Positions 29,776 through 40,175 of a DNA stretch of 64,000 bases are shown one piece after another. Every line of letters starts with the position of its first letter. The first letter of the stretch is position 1. Source of the stretch: a bacterium (lineage in GTDB: Bacteria > Pseudomonadota > Alphaproteobacteria > SP197); NCBI GenBank assembly GCA_028821455.1, contig JAPPGE010000047.1, forward strand, positions 18,161 to 82,160, given 5' to 3'. The translations under genes were made by a program, and so were the position numbers. Below the pieces are notes generated by a model, which had not been told where the DNA came from, searched no databases, and saw only the letters and a list, made by a program, of their open reading frames with translations.

Positions 29776-30387
29776 ATGATTCTCCAGACACTCGCGTTCT
29801 ATCTCTTCGCCGCCATTCTGCTGGTGTCGGCCGTTGTCGTGATCTCGGCACGCAATCCCGTGCACTCCGTGTTGTGCCTGATACTCGCATTCTTCAATGC
29901 GGCGGCCCTCTTCGTTCTCATAGGCGCCGAGTTCCTGGCCATGATCCTGGTCATCGTCTACGTCGGTGCCGTTGCCGTTCTTTTCCTGTTCGTGGTGATG
30001 ATGCTCGACATCGATCTTGCCGAGATGCGCCAGGGTTTCCTCAACTATCTTCCGATCGGCGCCCTTGTCGGCCTCGTGCTGTTCGTTGAGCTCGTCATCG
30101 TCGCCGGGCTGTGGCAGTACGAACCAGCCATGGCAACCGGTCTCGGGCAGCCTGTACCGCCACTTGACGTACGCAGCAACACGGCGGCTATCGGCGATGT
30201 GCTCTACACCCGCTATGCGCTTCTCTTCCAGGCAGCCGGCATCATTCTCCTCATCGCCATGATCGGGGCCATCGTGCTGACGCTGCGTCATCGCCACATC
30301 AAGCGCCAGCGGATCGGTGAGCAGGTTCGTCGGCGTCCCGAGGACGTGATCAGACTCCACGACGCGCGGCGCGGGGAGGGGGTCTGA
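29776..30387 (+). CDS. nuoJ: NADH-quinone oxidoreductase subunit J
   Basis: NuoJ is a membrane subunit near the quinone site. The 203-residue protein has about five membrane segments, including [40 protein letters not shown] and [10 protein letters not shown] chose the ATG at 29776 ([12 protein letters not shown] is the usual start); a GTG at 29764 that overlaps the nuoI stop as GTGA is an alternative. A short basic tail follows the last helix. Confidence 0.94.
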   Translation: MILQTLAFYLFAAILLVSAVVVISARNPVHSVLCLILAFFNAAALFVLIGAEFLAMILVIVYVGAVAVLFLFVVMMLDIDLAEMRQGFLNYLPIGALVGLVLFVELVIVAGLWQYEPAMATGLGQPVPPLDVRSNTAAIGDVLYTRYALLFQAAGIILLIAMIGAIVLTLRHRHIKRQRIGEQVRRRPEDVIRLHDARRGEGV

Positions 30388-30388
30388 C

Positions 30389-30697
30389 ATGGCTGTCGGT
30401 CTCGAACACTATCTGGCACTGGCGGCGGTCCTGTTCACCCTGGGAATCCTCGGCATTTTTCTCAACCGCAAGAACGTGATCATCATCCTGATGTCCGTCG
30501 AACTGATGCTGCTCGCCGTCAACATCAATCTGGTGGCCTTTTCCGCGGAGCTCGGTGACCTCGTCGGGCAGGTCTTCGCCATGTTCGTGCTGACCGTCGC
30601 CGCCGCGGAAGCGGCCATAGGCCTGGCGATCCTTGTCGTCTTCTTCCGCAACCGTAGCTCCATTGCGGTGGAAGACATTTCAACGATGAAGGGTTAG
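30389..30697 (+). CDS. nuoK: NADH-quinone oxidoreductase subunit K
   Basis: NuoK is a small three-helix membrane subunit related to Mrp antiporter subunit C. The 102-residue protein shows [20 protein letters not shown] with the conserved membrane glutamate, a second glutamate in [13 protein letters not shown], and the expected length. It starts 1 nt after the nuoJ stop. Confidence 0.96.
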   Translation: MAVGLEHYLALAAVLFTLGILGIFLNRKNVIIILMSVELMLLAVNINLVAFSAELGDLVGQVFAMFVLTVAAAEAAIGLAILVVFFRNRSSIAVEDISTMKG

Positions 30698-30703
30698 CCA
30701 GAC

Positions 30704-32644
30704 GTGCTTCACGCAGCCGCTGTTGTCTTTCTGCCCCTTCTGGGCGCCGTGATCTCAGGCCTTTTCGGGCGCTGGCTGGGAGACCGGATCGCACCCGTTC
30801 TGGCATCGGTCCTGCTGGTGGCGTCCGCTGTTCTTGGCTGGATCGTCTTCTTCCAGCTCACGGGTTCCACGGAACCTGTCACGGTGCATCTCTTTACGTG
30901 GATCGACTCCGGCAGTTTCGAGGTCAGCTGGGCGATTGCCCTTGATCAGGTGACCGCCGTCATGCTGGTGGTGGTGACCACGGTATCGGCCGTCGTCCAT
31001 GTCTACTCCCTGGGCTACATGGCGCATGATCCGCACCGGCCACGGTTCTTTGCCTATCTGTCCCTCTTCACCTTCGCCATGCTGATGCTGGTGACGGCCG
31101 ACAACTTCGTGCAGATGTTCTTTGGCTGGGAGGGTGTTGGTGTCTGCAGCTACCTGCTGATCGGATTCTGGTACAAGAAACCGAGCGCCAATGCCGCGGC
31201 CATCAAGGCCTTCATTGTCAACCGGATCGGGGATTTCGGTCTCGCCCTTGGCGTCATGGGCGTCTTTCTGGTGTTCGACACGGTGGCCTTCGACGCCGTC
31301 TTCGCCGCGGTTCCCGACGTGGCAGGGACATCGATCTCATTCCTGTCGATGGAAATCGACACGTTGACGCTGCTTTGTCTGCTCCTGTTTGTTGGCGCCA
31401 TGGGAAAATCGGCCCAGGTGCCGCTGCATACCTGGCTCCCCGACGCGATGGAAGGACCGACACCGGTGTCGGCGCTGATCCACGCGGCCACCATGGTCAC
31501 GGCTGGCGTGTTCATGGTCGTGCGCCTGTCGCCGATGTTCGAGTTCGCGCCCACGGCGCTGTGGGTGGTCACCATCGTCGGCGCGTCGACGGCCATCTTC
31601 GCGGCGACAGTGGGGCTGGCGCAGAACGACATCAAGCGCGTCATCGCCTATTCCACCTGCAGCCAGCTTGGGTACATGTTTCTTGCCTGCGGCGTCGGAG
31701 CCTATCCGGTTGCGCTCTTCCACCTCTTCACCCATGCCTTCTTCAAGGCCCTGCTGTTCCTGGGATCCGGCGCGGTCATTCATGCCGTGGGCGGTGAACA
31801 GGACATGCGCCGGATGGGAGGGCTGTGGCGCCGCATGCCCGTGACATATGCCTACATGTGGATCGGCAGCCTCGCTCTCGCCGGCATTCCGGTGTTCGCC
31901 GGCTACTGGTCGAAGGATCTCATCATCGAATCGGCTTGGGTGACGGATGGATTCGCCGGCGGGTACGCCTTCTGGATCGGCGTTGGCGCTGCCTTCCTCA
32001 CGGCGCTTTACTCGTGGCGGCTGATCATCATGACATTCCACGGTACGCCTCGCATGACAGCCGAGGTGCTCGAGCATGTCCACGAGGCGCCGCGCGTCAT
32101 GTGGGTGCCGCTGCTGGTTCTCGCCGGTGGCGCCCTTGTTGGCGGACTGCCGATACTGGGTGGACACATGGTGGACCATGGCGGCGGAGAGTTCTTCGGA
32201 TCATCGATCCTGATGCTGGGCGAGAATGTCATCGAGAAGGCCCATCGCGACACGCCTCTGGCCATCAAGGCGCTGATCCTTGTGGTGGCGACCGGAGGGA
32301 TCGTGGCCGCCTGGTGGGCCTATGTGAAGAGACCGGCCCTGCCGGAGCGCCTTGCCTCCCGCTTTTCCCGCAGTCACCGCTTTCTGCTCAACAAGTGGTA
32401 CTTCGACGAGATCTACGAAGCCCTGCTGGTAAAGCCGGCTAAACGCATCGGTCTGGGACTTTGGAAGACGGGAGATGGCGACGTGATCGATGGTCTGGGT
32501 CCTGATGGAGTTGCCGGCGCCACTCTCGCCCTGGCACGTCGTGCCAAGGTCCTGCAGTCGGGTTATCTCTATCATTACGCCTTTGCCATGCTGATCGGTC
32601 TCGTCGTGCTGGCCAGCTGGTTCCTCTTCAGGATCTGGGGCTAG
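30704..32644 (+). CDS. nuoL: NADH-quinone oxidoreductase subunit L
   Basis: NuoL is the distal antiporter-like proton-pumping subunit. The 646-residue protein has about 16 membrane segments and motifs such as [56 protein letters not shown] and the long C-terminal lateral helix. The start is GTG at 30704, 6 nt after nuoK. The length is normal. Confidence 0.96.
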   Translation: MLHAAAVVFLPLLGAVISGLFGRWLGDRIAPVLASVLLVASAVLGWIVFFQLTGSTEPVTVHLFTWIDSGSFEVSWAIALDQVTAVMLVVVTTVSAVVHVYSLGYMAHDPHRPRFFAYLSLFTFAMLMLVTADNFVQMFFGWEGVGVCSYLLIGFWYKKPSANAAAIKAFIVNRIGDFGLALGVMGVFLVFDTVAFDAVFAAVPDVAGTSISFLSMEIDTLTLLCLLLFVGAMGKSAQVPLHTWLPDAMEGPTPVSALIHAATMVTAGVFMVVRLSPMFEFAPTALWVVTIVGASTAIFAATVGLAQNDIKRVIAYSTCSQLGYMFLACGVGAYPVALFHLFTHAFFKALLFLGSGAVIHAVGGEQDMRRMGGLWRRMPVTYAYMWIGSLALAGIPVFAGYWSKDLIIESAWVTDGFAGGYAFWIGVGAAFLTALYSWRLIIMTFHGTPRMTAEVLEHVHEAPRVMWVPLLVLAGGALVGGLPILGGHMVDHGGGEFFGSSILMLGENVIEKAHRDTPLAIKALILVVATGGIVAAWWAYVKRPALPERLASRFSRSHRFLLNKWYFDEIYEALLVKPAKRIGLGLWKTGDGDVIDGLGPDGVAGATLALARRAKVLQSGYLYHYAFAMLIGLVVLASWFLFRIWG

Positions 32645-32649
32645 GACCG

Positions 32650-34167
32650 ATGTCGCAGTGGCCTTTGCTCTCCCTGGCCATCTTTCTGCCGCTGATCGGT
32701 GCGGCCTTCGTGTTGCTCACGCGGGGCGACAACGAGGAGGCGGTGGCCCGCAACACGCGCTATGTCGCCCTGTGGACCTCCTTTGTCGTCCTCGTTGTCG
32801 TGCTTCTCATCTGGGCCGCCTTCGACACGACCACGGCGGAATTCCAGTTTGTAGAAAGGGCGCCATGGATCCCGGCGTTCGGTATCGAGTTTCACTTGGG
32901 CATCGACGGCATTTCCCTTTTCCTGATCGTGCTGACGGCCTTCCTGGTGCCTGTCTGCATCCTCTGTTCGTGGGACTCCATCCGGACCCGGGTGAGGGAA
33001 TACATGATCGCCTTCCTGGTCATGGAGTCCTTCATCATTGGAGTCTTCTGCGCCCTCGACTTCGTTCTCTTCTACCTCTTCTTCGAGGCAATGCTGATTC
33101 CGATGTTCCTGATCATCGGCATCTGGGGCGGACCACGGCGCATCTACTCGGCATTCAAGTTCTTTCTCTACACCCTCGTCGGCTCGGTGCTGCTGCTGGT
33201 GGCGGTGCTGACGATGTACTTCGAAACTGGCACGACGAGCATTCCCGATCTCATGACCTGGGGGTTCGAGGAGGAACTGCAGCGCTGGCTCTGGCTGGCC
33301 ATGTTTGCCTCGTTCGCGGTCAAGGTGCCGATGTGGCCGTTCCACACGTGGTTGCCGGATGCTCATGTCGAGGCGCCGACTGCGGGTTCCGTCATCCTCG
33401 CTGGTATCCTGCTCAAGATGGGGGCATACGGTTTTCTCAGGTTTTCCCTGCCAATGCTGCCGGAGGCATCGGTCTATTTCGCGCCACTGGTCTATTCACT
33501 GTCGATCGTCGCCATCATCTACACCTCCCTTGTGGCGCTGATGCAGGAGGACATGAAGAAACTCATTGCCTATTCCTCGGTAGCTCACATGGGTTTCGTG
33601 ACCATTGGCCTCTTCTCCATGAATCAGCAGGGAATTGAGGGCGGTCTCTTCCAGATGCTGTCCCACGGAGTTGTCTCCGCCGCGCTCTTTCTTGTGGTGG
33701 GCGTCGTCTATGACAGGATGCACAGCCGCCTCATTGCCACCTATGGCGGGCTCGTTCACCGCATGCCCCGCTATGCCCTGGTGTTCATGGTGTTCATGCT
33801 GGCTTCCGTGGGGCTGCCCGGCACCTCGGGCTTCGTCGGCGAGTTTCTGGTTCTTGTCGGCGCATTCCAGGCGAACACCTGGGTGGCGTTCCTGGCCACC
33901 ACGGGAATTGTGCTGGGTGCCGCATACATGCTTTGGCTCTACCGCCGCGTCGTGTTCGGCGAACTCGTGAAGGCGGAACTGAAATCGATCAGTGACTGCA
34001 ACAGGCGCGAGATGCTGTTTTTCGTACCGCTCGTGGCGGCTGTGCTGATCATGGGAATCTGGCCGGAATCGCTGCTCGATGCCATGCACGTGTCGGTCGT
34101 CAACCTTGTCGAACAGACCGCGGGAGCCAACGAAGCGGCGTCCTTCGCCATGAGGGCCGACAGGTGA
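32650..34167 (+). CDS. nuoM: NADH-quinone oxidoreductase subunit M
   Basis: NuoM is the second antiporter-like proton channel. The 505-residue protein has about 14 membrane segments, the family motifs [38 protein letters not shown] and [20 protein letters not shown], and the conserved glutamate and lysine positions of the antiporter fold. Its stop overlaps the nuoN start (GTGATG). Confidence 0.96.
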   Translation: MSQWPLLSLAIFLPLIGAAFVLLTRGDNEEAVARNTRYVALWTSFVVLVVVLLIWAAFDTTTAEFQFVERAPWIPAFGIEFHLGIDGISLFLIVLTAFLVPVCILCSWDSIRTRVREYMIAFLVMESFIIGVFCALDFVLFYLFFEAMLIPMFLIIGIWGGPRRIYSAFKFFLYTLVGSVLLLVAVLTMYFETGTTSIPDLMTWGFEEELQRWLWLAMFASFAVKVPMWPFHTWLPDAHVEAPTAGSVILAGILLKMGAYGFLRFSLPMLPEASVYFAPLVYSLSIVAIIYTSLVALMQEDMKKLIAYSSVAHMGFVTIGLFSMNQQGIEGGLFQMLSHGVVSAALFLVVGVVYDRMHSRLIATYGGLVHRMPRYALVFMVFMLASVGLPGTSGFVGEFLVLVGAFQANTWVAFLATTGIVLGAAYMLWLYRRVVFGELVKAELKSISDCNRREMLFFVPLVAAVLIMGIWPESLLDAMHVSVVNLVEQTAGANEAASFAMRADR

Positions 34168-35621
34168 TGGCTGCCTTCCTCGCGCACGAGCTCCTCACCA
34201 TTTTGCCGGCGCTGTGGCTTGCCGTCGCCGGCATGGCGTTGCTGACGGCTGGTGTCTTCATCTCCGGAAACGCGTCCCACATTGTCTTCTGGGGAGCGGT
34301 GGCATCCCTGGTGATTGCCGGGATTCTTGCCATCGTATCTCCTGTCGGTGAACAACCCTTCAATGGCCTTGTTTCCATCGACCCCTTCGGCAGGTTCATG
34401 ACCGTGCTGGTGGTGGCGGGCGCAGTGCTGTCCCTGATCATGGCCCGGGGATTCATGCGCCGGGAATCCATGGAACGTTTCGAGTTGCCTGTACTGGTGG
34501 TCTTGGCCACGTTGGGCATGTACCTGATGGTCCAGGCCAACGACCTCATGACACTCTATGTCGGTCTGGAAATGCAGAGCCTGGCACTCTACGTGTGCGC
34601 CGCATTCCAGCAGGACAAGCTGCGATCCACCGAGGCTGGTCTCAAGTACTTCGTGCTCGGCGCCGTCGCCTCCGGCATGCTGCTGTACGGTTGCTCTCTG
34701 GTCTACGGGTTCTCGGGCTCGACATCCTTCGATGGCATTGTTGCCACGTTGGCGGCCGGCGATGATTCCACCGGCATTCTCGTCGGCGCTGTCTTCATTG
34801 CCGCCGGCCTCGCCTTCAAGATTTCCGCCGTGCCCTTTCACATGTGGACGCCCGATGTCTACGAGGGTGCGCCGACACCCGTCACCGCCTTCTTCTCGGC
34901 GGCGCCCAAAGTGGCCGCCATGGCACTTCTGGTCCGGGTGCTCATCGATCCTTTCGCCGCACTCGTCGATCACTGGCAGCAGATCATCTTCCTTCTCGCC
35001 GTGGGGTCCATGGCCCTTGGTGCATTGGGCGCCATTGGCCAGCGCAACATCAAACGGCTGATGGCCTACAGTTCCATCGGTCATGCGGGCTTCGCCCTGG
35101 TCGGCCTCGCGGCGGGAAGCGAGGCAGGGGTTCACGGCGTGGCCGTCTATCTCGCCATCTACCTTGTCATGGGCCTGGGGACTTGGGGTTGCATCCTCGC
35201 CATGCGGCGTGACGGCACCATGGTCGAAGAAATCGATGATCTCGCGGGGCTTTCGCGCAGCCAACCGGCGCTGGCCCTTGCTCTGGCCGTCTTCATGTTT
35301 TCCATGGCCGGTATCCCGCCACTCGCCGGATTCTTCGGCAAGTTCTATGTCTTTCTGGCCGCTATCGATGCCGGGCTCTACACGCTCACCGTGATCGGGG
35401 TACTGATGAGCGTCGTGGGAGCCTTCTACTACATCAGAATTGTCAAACTCATGTATTTCGATGATCCGGCGGATGCTTTCGACCGTCCGGCGGGTCGCGA
35501 TCTCGTGCCCGTCATCGCGGTGACAGCGGTTGTCACCGTCGGCTTCTTCCTGTTTCCCGATCCCCTTCTCGACAGCGCCCGGTATGCTGCCGCCACCCTT
35601 GTCGCCGGCGTGAGCCCCTAG
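34167..35621 (+). CDS. nuoN: NADH-quinone oxidoreductase subunit N
   Basis: NuoN is the third antiporter-like subunit and closes the complex I cluster. The 484-residue protein has about 14 membrane segments with LYVGLEMQSLALYVCAAF, FKISAVPFHMWTPDVYEGAP and YSSIGHAGFALVGLA. The start is either the ATG at 34167 (chosen) or the GTG at 34164. birA begins 5 nt after the stop, so the transcript probably continues. Confidence 0.95.
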   Translation: MAAFLAHELLTILPALWLAVAGMALLTAGVFISGNASHIVFWGAVASLVIAGILAIVSPVGEQPFNGLVSIDPFGRFMTVLVVAGAVLSLIMARGFMRRESMERFELPVLVVLATLGMYLMVQANDLMTLYVGLEMQSLALYVCAAFQQDKLRSTEAGLKYFVLGAVASGMLLYGCSLVYGFSGSTSFDGIVATLAAGDDSTGILVGAVFIAAGLAFKISAVPFHMWTPDVYEGAPTPVTAFFSAAPKVAAMALLVRVLIDPFAALVDHWQQIIFLLAVGSMALGALGAIGQRNIKRLMAYSSIGHAGFALVGLAAGSEAGVHGVAVYLAIYLVMGLGTWGCILAMRRDGTMVEEIDDLAGLSRSQPALALALAVFMFSMAGIPPLAGFFGKFYVFLAAIDAGLYTLTVIGVLMSVVGAFYYIRIVKLMYFDDPADAFDRPAGRDLVPVIAVTAVVTVGFFLFPDPLLDSARYAAATLVAGVSP

Positions 35622-35626
35622 AGGCA

Positions 35627-36412
35627 ATGAACGCCATGCTGCCGCCGCCCTTTCGCCTGGTCGAACGTGACGAGGTGACGAGCACCAATGACACCGCCAT
35701 TGAACTCGCAGAGACCGGGAGCGCCGCCTGGAGCGTGGTCCGGGCACGCCTCCAGACAGGCGGACGGGGTCGCCGGGGAAGGGTGTTCGTGTCGCCTCCG
35801 GGCAACTCCTACACGTCCTTCATTCTCAGGCCCTGCATCGCTCCGCGTGATCTCCCGCAACTTTCCCTCGTCACAGGCGTTGCCGTCGCCGAGTCCATCG
35901 AGGCATCTGCTCCCCGAACCGCGCCGGTGCGCTGCAAGTGGCCCAACGACATTCTCATCAATGACGCCAAGGTAGCGGGAATCCTGGTGGAGACAGGGGG
36001 GGATGCCGTGATCGTCGGAATTGGCATCAATCTCGTCAGCCACCCCGACATCAGGGGTGTCCCCACCACGGATCTCGCAAGCGAGGGAGCCCCTGGGGTC
36101 GATCGCGACCTCCTTCTTGCAACGCTCTGCCGCCGTCTCAAGGACCGGGTGACGGACTGGGAGAATTCCGGGTTTGCGTCCCAGCGTCTGGCATGGCTCG
36201 ATCGTGCCGCCGGTATCGGCGCTCGTGCATCGTTCAGCGAAGACAATTCCATGGAGGGTCGGATTGTCGGGCTTGCGCATGACGGGGCGCTGATCATGGA
36301 GTCGGATGGCCGGCACATACGGATTGTGTCCGGTACGCTGCGACTGCAGTCAGCCACGCCCCGGTGGGCGGGCGACACCCAGGACCGTCCTCGACCGGAG
36401 GCTCGGGCATGA
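35627..36412 (+). CDS. birA: Biotin--[acetyl-CoA-carboxylase] ligase
   Basis: BirA activates biotin to biotinyl-AMP and attaches it to carboxyl-carrier proteins. The 261-residue protein has STNDTAIELAE, the biotin/AMP-binding GGRGRRGRVFVSPPGN, and the KWPNDILINDAKVAGIL motif. It lacks the N-terminal winged helix of E. coli BirA, so it is the enzyme-only class without repressor function. birA-coaX-rnj after nuoN is a common alphaproteobacterial order. Its stop overlaps the coaX ATG. Confidence 0.94.
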   Translation: MNAMLPPPFRLVERDEVTSTNDTAIELAETGSAAWSVVRARLQTGGRGRRGRVFVSPPGNSYTSFILRPCIAPRDLPQLSLVTGVAVAESIEASAPRTAPVRCKWPNDILINDAKVAGILVETGGDAVIVGIGINLVSHPDIRGVPTTDLASEGAPGVDRDLLLATLCRRLKDRVTDWENSGFASQRLAWLDRAAGIGARASFSEDNSMEGRIVGLAHDGALIMESDGRHIRIVSGTLRLQSATPRWAGDTQDRPRPEARA

Positions 36413-37191
36413 AGGACCTTCTCCTGGCCATCGATGCGGGCAACACGAACACGGTGTTTGCCGTCTTTCGGGGCGGTGAGCTTGTGGGACAGTGGCGAAT
36501 CAGCGCCAACACCGGGCGCACCGCCGACGAATACGCGGTCTGGCTCCAGCATCTCCTGGACCTGAAAGGCCTTGATGCCGGAGCCATCAATGATGCGGTG
36601 ATCGCGAGTGTCGTCCCCCATGGCATTCATGAGCTCAAGCTCCTGTGCCGCCAACACCATGACTGCGAGCCGGTAGTGGTGGGAGAGACGGCACACCTGG
36701 GCATTCCGCTCAGGGTCGACATGCCGGATGAAGTGGGTGCGGATCGTCTGGCAAACGTGGTCGGCGCCTGGACGCGCCTGGGCGGCCCACTGATCATCAT
36801 CGACTTTGGCACCGCGACCACCTTTGATGTCGTTGATGAGGATGGCGGATTCGCCGGGGGTGTCTTTGCCCCGGGGGTCAATCTCGCTCTCGATGCCATG
36901 CACCGGATTTCCGCCCGGCTGCCGAGAATTGGCATCGACAGGCCGCAGCGGGTCATCGGTACCAACACGGTCAGCTGCATGCAATCGGGCGCCTATTGGG
37001 GTTATGTGAGTCTTATCGAAGGCGTCGTCAGCCGTATCCGCGACGAGTACGGCAAGCCGATGAAGGTTGTGGCGACCGGCGGCCTGGCGCCCCTGTTCGA
37101 TGCGGCAACCGACAGTATCGACAGTTTTGATCCCGATATCACCGTCCACGGCCTGTTGGAAATCTGGCGGCGCACGAGAGAGACCCCTTGA
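36409..37191 (+). CDS. coaX: Type III pantothenate kinase
   Basis: CoaX carries out the first step of coenzyme A synthesis and is not inhibited by CoA, unlike the type I enzyme. The 260-residue protein has DAGNTNTVFA (phosphate binding, residues 7-16), the GADRLANVVGAW pantothenate motif near residue 105 and IIDFGTATTFDV. I chose the ATG at 36409, overlapping the birA stop; the in-frame extension upstream is not family-like. Its stop overlaps the rnj TTG. Confidence 0.95.
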   Translation: MKDLLLAIDAGNTNTVFAVFRGGELVGQWRISANTGRTADEYAVWLQHLLDLKGLDAGAINDAVIASVVPHGIHELKLLCRQHHDCEPVVVGETAHLGIPLRVDMPDEVGADRLANVVGAWTRLGGPLIIIDFGTATTFDVVDEDGGFAGGVFAPGVNLALDAMHRISARLPRIGIDRPQRVIGTNTVSCMQSGAYWGYVSLIEGVVSRIRDEYGKPMKVVATGGLAPLFDAATDSIDSFDPDITVHGLLEIWRRTRETP

Positions 37192-38828
37192 CGCATCCCC
37201 TGCATTTCCTGCCCCTGGGCGGTTCCGGCGAAATTGGCATGAATCTCAATCTCTACGAGTACGGCGGCTCGTGGCTGATGTGTGATCTTGGTGTGACGTT
37301 CGCTGGCGAGGAACTTCCCGGCATCGATCTCGTGATGCCCGACATTTCCTACATCGCGGAGCGCCGCCAGCATCTCCTCGGTCTCGTCCTCACTCACGCA
37401 CACGAGGATCACATGGGGGCGGTGCCCTACCTCTGGCCCCTTCTGAAGTGCCCGGTCTACGCCACGCCCTTTACCGCCGCGCTGCTCGCCGAGAAACTCC
37501 ATGAAGGAGCGGACGGCATTCATGAGATGGACATCCGCGTCATCGATCCGGGAAGCACGCTGAAGCTCGGTCCCTTTTCCGTCGCCCTCCACGGCCTCAC
37601 GCATTCGATTCCAGAGCCAAGCGCTCTCGTTCTCGACACGCCGGCCGGTAGCATCATGCACACCGGCGACTGGAAACTTGACCCGGAGCCGCTGATCTCG
37701 GACCCGGTAGACGAAGACGCGATCAGGAAGAGTGGTGATTCAGGCATTCTTGCCATGGTGTGTGACTCCACCAATGTGTTTCGCCCGGGAACCTCCGGTT
37801 CGGAAGCTGACGTGAGACGCAGTCTCATCGAGGAAGTCGCCGGACGACGCGGACGTGTCGCTGTCACCACCTTTGCCAGCAACCTGACCCGCCTGCTTTC
37901 CATCCACCAGGCGGCCGAGGCCAATGACCGCAGGTGCGTCGCGCTGGGTCGTTCAATGTGGCGCATCATCAAGTGCGCCCGGCAGACGGGCTACCTGCCG
38001 CCCGACACACAGTTCATGTCTGACAGGGACGCACGCCACCTCGCCCCTGACAAGGTGCTCTACATGCTGACCGGCAGTCAGGGAGAGCCCAATGCTGCGT
38101 TGTCACGGATCGCCGCAGGCAACCACCAGACGGTGACGCTGGAGGCTGGTGACCACGTCATCTTTTCCTCGAAGATCATCCCGGGAAACGAGCGGGCAAT
38201 CTTCGATCTCATCAACCGCCTGACACATCTTGGAATCGAGACCGTCACGGAGGATGAGCGATTTGTCCATGTTTCCGGTCATCCCAACCGGGAAGAACTG
38301 GCGCGCATGTACGCTCTCGTGCGGCCGCAGTATGCCATCCCGGTTCATGGCGAACTCCGCCACCTCAGGGAGCACGCCTCTCTGGCTGAGTCCCTTGGTG
38401 TCGAACCGGTAAGGGGCGTGGCGAACGGATCCCTCGTTCGGCTGGCGCCTGGCACCCCCTCGGTTGTCCGTACGGTGACACACGGCCGGGTTGCCTGGAC
38501 CGGGCGCCACACTGTTCCCGTCAATGGTCCGCTGATCCGCGAGCGTCGAGACGCCATGACATGCGGCGTCGTGATCATCACTTTGGTGGTGGATCACGAA
38601 GGGGACCTCGCCGCCGACCCGCACGTGGCGCTCATCGGTCTGGGCGAGGAACCCGATACCGCCCTTTCGATTGCCGACGATGCGGCTGACACCTTCGAGG
38701 ATCTTCGCCCGCACGAAAGGATGATGGACGAGGACATCATGCGGGCACTAAGGCCTGTTCCCCGCCGCTGGCTTGGCGGGACGCGAGCGCGACGCCCGGT
38801 GACGCGAATCGCCATCATCAGGATCTGA
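37188..38828 (+). CDS. rnj: Ribonuclease J
   Basis: RNase J has endonuclease and 5' exonuclease activity and processes rRNA and mRNA. The 546-residue protein starts HPLHFLPLGGSGEIGMNLNL and has the metallo-beta-lactamase metal-binding motif LTHAHEDHMGAVPYLW (around residue 66), MHTGDWKLD, the beta-CASP region (VAVTTFASNLTRL, GSQGEPNAALSRI) and HVSGHPNREEL with PVHGELRHLREH. The likely start is TTG at 37188, overlapping the coaX stop as TTGA; the next in-frame ATG would cut into the conserved N-terminus. Confidence 0.93.
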   Translation: MTHPLHFLPLGGSGEIGMNLNLYEYGGSWLMCDLGVTFAGEELPGIDLVMPDISYIAERRQHLLGLVLTHAHEDHMGAVPYLWPLLKCPVYATPFTAALLAEKLHEGADGIHEMDIRVIDPGSTLKLGPFSVALHGLTHSIPEPSALVLDTPAGSIMHTGDWKLDPEPLISDPVDEDAIRKSGDSGILAMVCDSTNVFRPGTSGSEADVRRSLIEEVAGRRGRVAVTTFASNLTRLLSIHQAAEANDRRCVALGRSMWRIIKCARQTGYLPPDTQFMSDRDARHLAPDKVLYMLTGSQGEPNAALSRIAAGNHQTVTLEAGDHVIFSSKIIPGNERAIFDLINRLTHLGIETVTEDERFVHVSGHPNREELARMYALVRPQYAIPVHGELRHLREHASLAESLGVEPVRGVANGSLVRLAPGTPSVVRTVTHGRVAWTGRHTVPVNGPLIRERRDAMTCGVVIITLVVDHEGDLAADPHVALIGLGEEPDTALSIADDAADTFEDLRPHERMMDEDIMRALRPVPRRWLGGTRARRPVTRIAIIRI

Positions 38829-38863
38829 AGCCTTCGCCACATCCAGAGAAAGGTAGGAGTGAC

Positions 38864-39268
38864 ATGATCGGCAGACTGAACCATGTTGCCATCGCCGTGC
38901 CTGATCTTGCCGCAGCCAGTGCACTCTATCGCGAGACACTCGCAGCGACGGTATCGGAACCGGTCGATCAGCCCGACCACGGAGTCACGACTGTCTTCGT
39001 CGATCTTCCCAACACCAGGATAGAGCTGCTCGGTGTTCTGGGCGATCAGTCACCGATAGCGGCCTTCCTGGACCGCCATCCGGCAGGGGGCATGCATCAT
39101 GTTTGCTACGAGGTCGATGACATTCGTGCTGCCCGGGATCGTATCGTCTCGGCGGGAGGGCGTATCATCGGCGATGGCGAACCCAGGACCGGGGCGCATG
39201 GAAAGCCGGTATTGTTCCTCCATCCAAAAGACTTCTGCGGTACTCTCATCGAACTGGAGGAAGCCTGA
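38864..39268 (+). CDS. mce: Methylmalonyl-CoA epimerase
   Basis: The enzyme interconverts (S)- and (R)-methylmalonyl-CoA in propionate metabolism. The 134-residue glyoxalase-fold protein starts IGRLNHVAIAVPDLAAASAL with the first metal-ligand His. It has GVTTVFVDLPNTRIELL, the second His in GGMHHVCYEVDD, and the C-terminal FLHPKDFCGTLIELEE with the final Glu ligand. AGGTAGGAG is a good ribosome-binding site. The mutase genes are not in the window. Confidence 0.92.
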   Translation: MIGRLNHVAIAVPDLAAASALYRETLAATVSEPVDQPDHGVTTVFVDLPNTRIELLGVLGDQSPIAAFLDRHPAGGMHHVCYEVDDIRAARDRIVSAGGRIIGDGEPRTGAHGKPVLFLHPKDFCGTLIELEEA

Positions 39269-39329
39269 GTCTTCACGCGAGAGCGCTACAGGGAATGTCG
39301 GCAACGACGAAGGGGAGGTGATGTAAATC

Positions 39330-39584
39330 GTGTCGCTCTTCGGGCTGATTGTGGTCTTTGTGTGTGTGTGGTGGGTGGTATTCTTTGCTGCCCTGCCCAT
39401 CGGTGTCCGCCGTCAGAAACGGGTGGCCGAAGGACACGACCCCGGGGCCCCCGCCGAACCGATGCTGTTGAAGAAGGCCCTGTGGACAACGGCTGTCAGC
39501 AGCGCGCTCGTTGGCGCCGCGGCTCTTCTCGAGGCGACTGACATCACGAATTTCGGCGCCTGGTTCATCGGATTGCCATCATGA
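39330..39584 (+). CDS. DUF1467 family small membrane protein
   Basis: The 84-residue protein has two membrane segments (FGLIVVFVCVWWVVFFAALP and a second near residues 52-68). Between them is the motif RRQKRVAEGHDPGAPAEPML, which is characteristic of DUF1467. The start is GTG at 39330. This family often lies between mce and proS in alphaproteobacteria; its function is unknown. The stop overlaps the tag ATG by 4 nt. Confidence 0.85.
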   Translation: MSLFGLIVVFVCVWWVVFFAALPIGVRRQKRVAEGHDPGAPAEPMLLKKALWTTAVSSALVGAAALLEATDITNFGAWFIGLPS

Positions 39585-40144
39585 CCGCCAGCTACTGTGT
39601 CCTTGCTCCGAACGATCCCGTGCACCGCTCCTACCATGACAGTGAGTACGGGTTTCCGATCAGGGGAGACAACGAGCTCTTCGAGAGACTGGTTCTCGAG
39701 ATCAACCAAGCCGGGCTTTCCTGGGCGCTCATTCTGAAGAAGCGGGCGGCGTTCGTTCGGGCCTTCGACGGATTCGACATCGATACCGTCGCCGCTTACA
39801 CGCAAGGCGACATCGACCGGTTGATGGAGGACAGCGGAATCATCCGAAACCGGCGCAAGATCGAGGCTGCCATCGCCAATGCACAACGACTCGTGGACCT
39901 GCGGGCGCCCCATGGCGGATTTCACGGATGGCTGAAAGCGCACCATCCCCTCGACCACGCCGCCTGGACTCGGCTCTTCAGGCAAACATTCGCTTTTACC
40001 GGCCCCCTTGTCGTCGAGGAGTTTCTGATGTCGACAGGCTGGCTTCCCGGCGCTCACAGCGACGACTGCCCGGTTCAGGCAAGGATCATCAAGGCACGTC
40101 CCGCCTGGCTCGACTGCCATGACAAAGGGGCGCCGGATGGCTAG
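39581..40144 (+). CDS. tag: DNA-3-methyladenine glycosylase I
   Basis: Tag removes 3-methyladenine from alkylated DNA in base-excision repair. The 187-residue protein has YHDSEYGFPIRGDNELFERL, LEINQAGLSWALILKKRAAF and the EKIxAAxxNA-like RRKIEAAIANAQRL. The zinc snap ligands are plausible: an N-terminal Cys (SYCVLAP), a His in the first motif and GAHSDDC at the C-terminal side. The usual N-terminal CxW is altered to CVLAP. It overlaps DUF1467 by 4 nt. Confidence 0.88.
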   Translation: MTASYCVLAPNDPVHRSYHDSEYGFPIRGDNELFERLVLEINQAGLSWALILKKRAAFVRAFDGFDIDTVAAYTQGDIDRLMEDSGIIRNRRKIEAAIANAQRLVDLRAPHGGFHGWLKAHHPLDHAAWTRLFRQTFAFTGPLVVEEFLMSTGWLPGAHSDDCPVQARIIKARPAWLDCHDKGAPDG

Positions 40145-40175
40145 AGTGAAGACTTCCCGGAACCCCGGCTGACTC

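Noticed and set aside
33939-35747. 602-codon minus-strand frame opposite nuoN
   Set aside because: Shadow of nuoM/nuoN; the translation is rich in His, Gly, Asp and Glu, as expected from the complement of membrane-protein codons.
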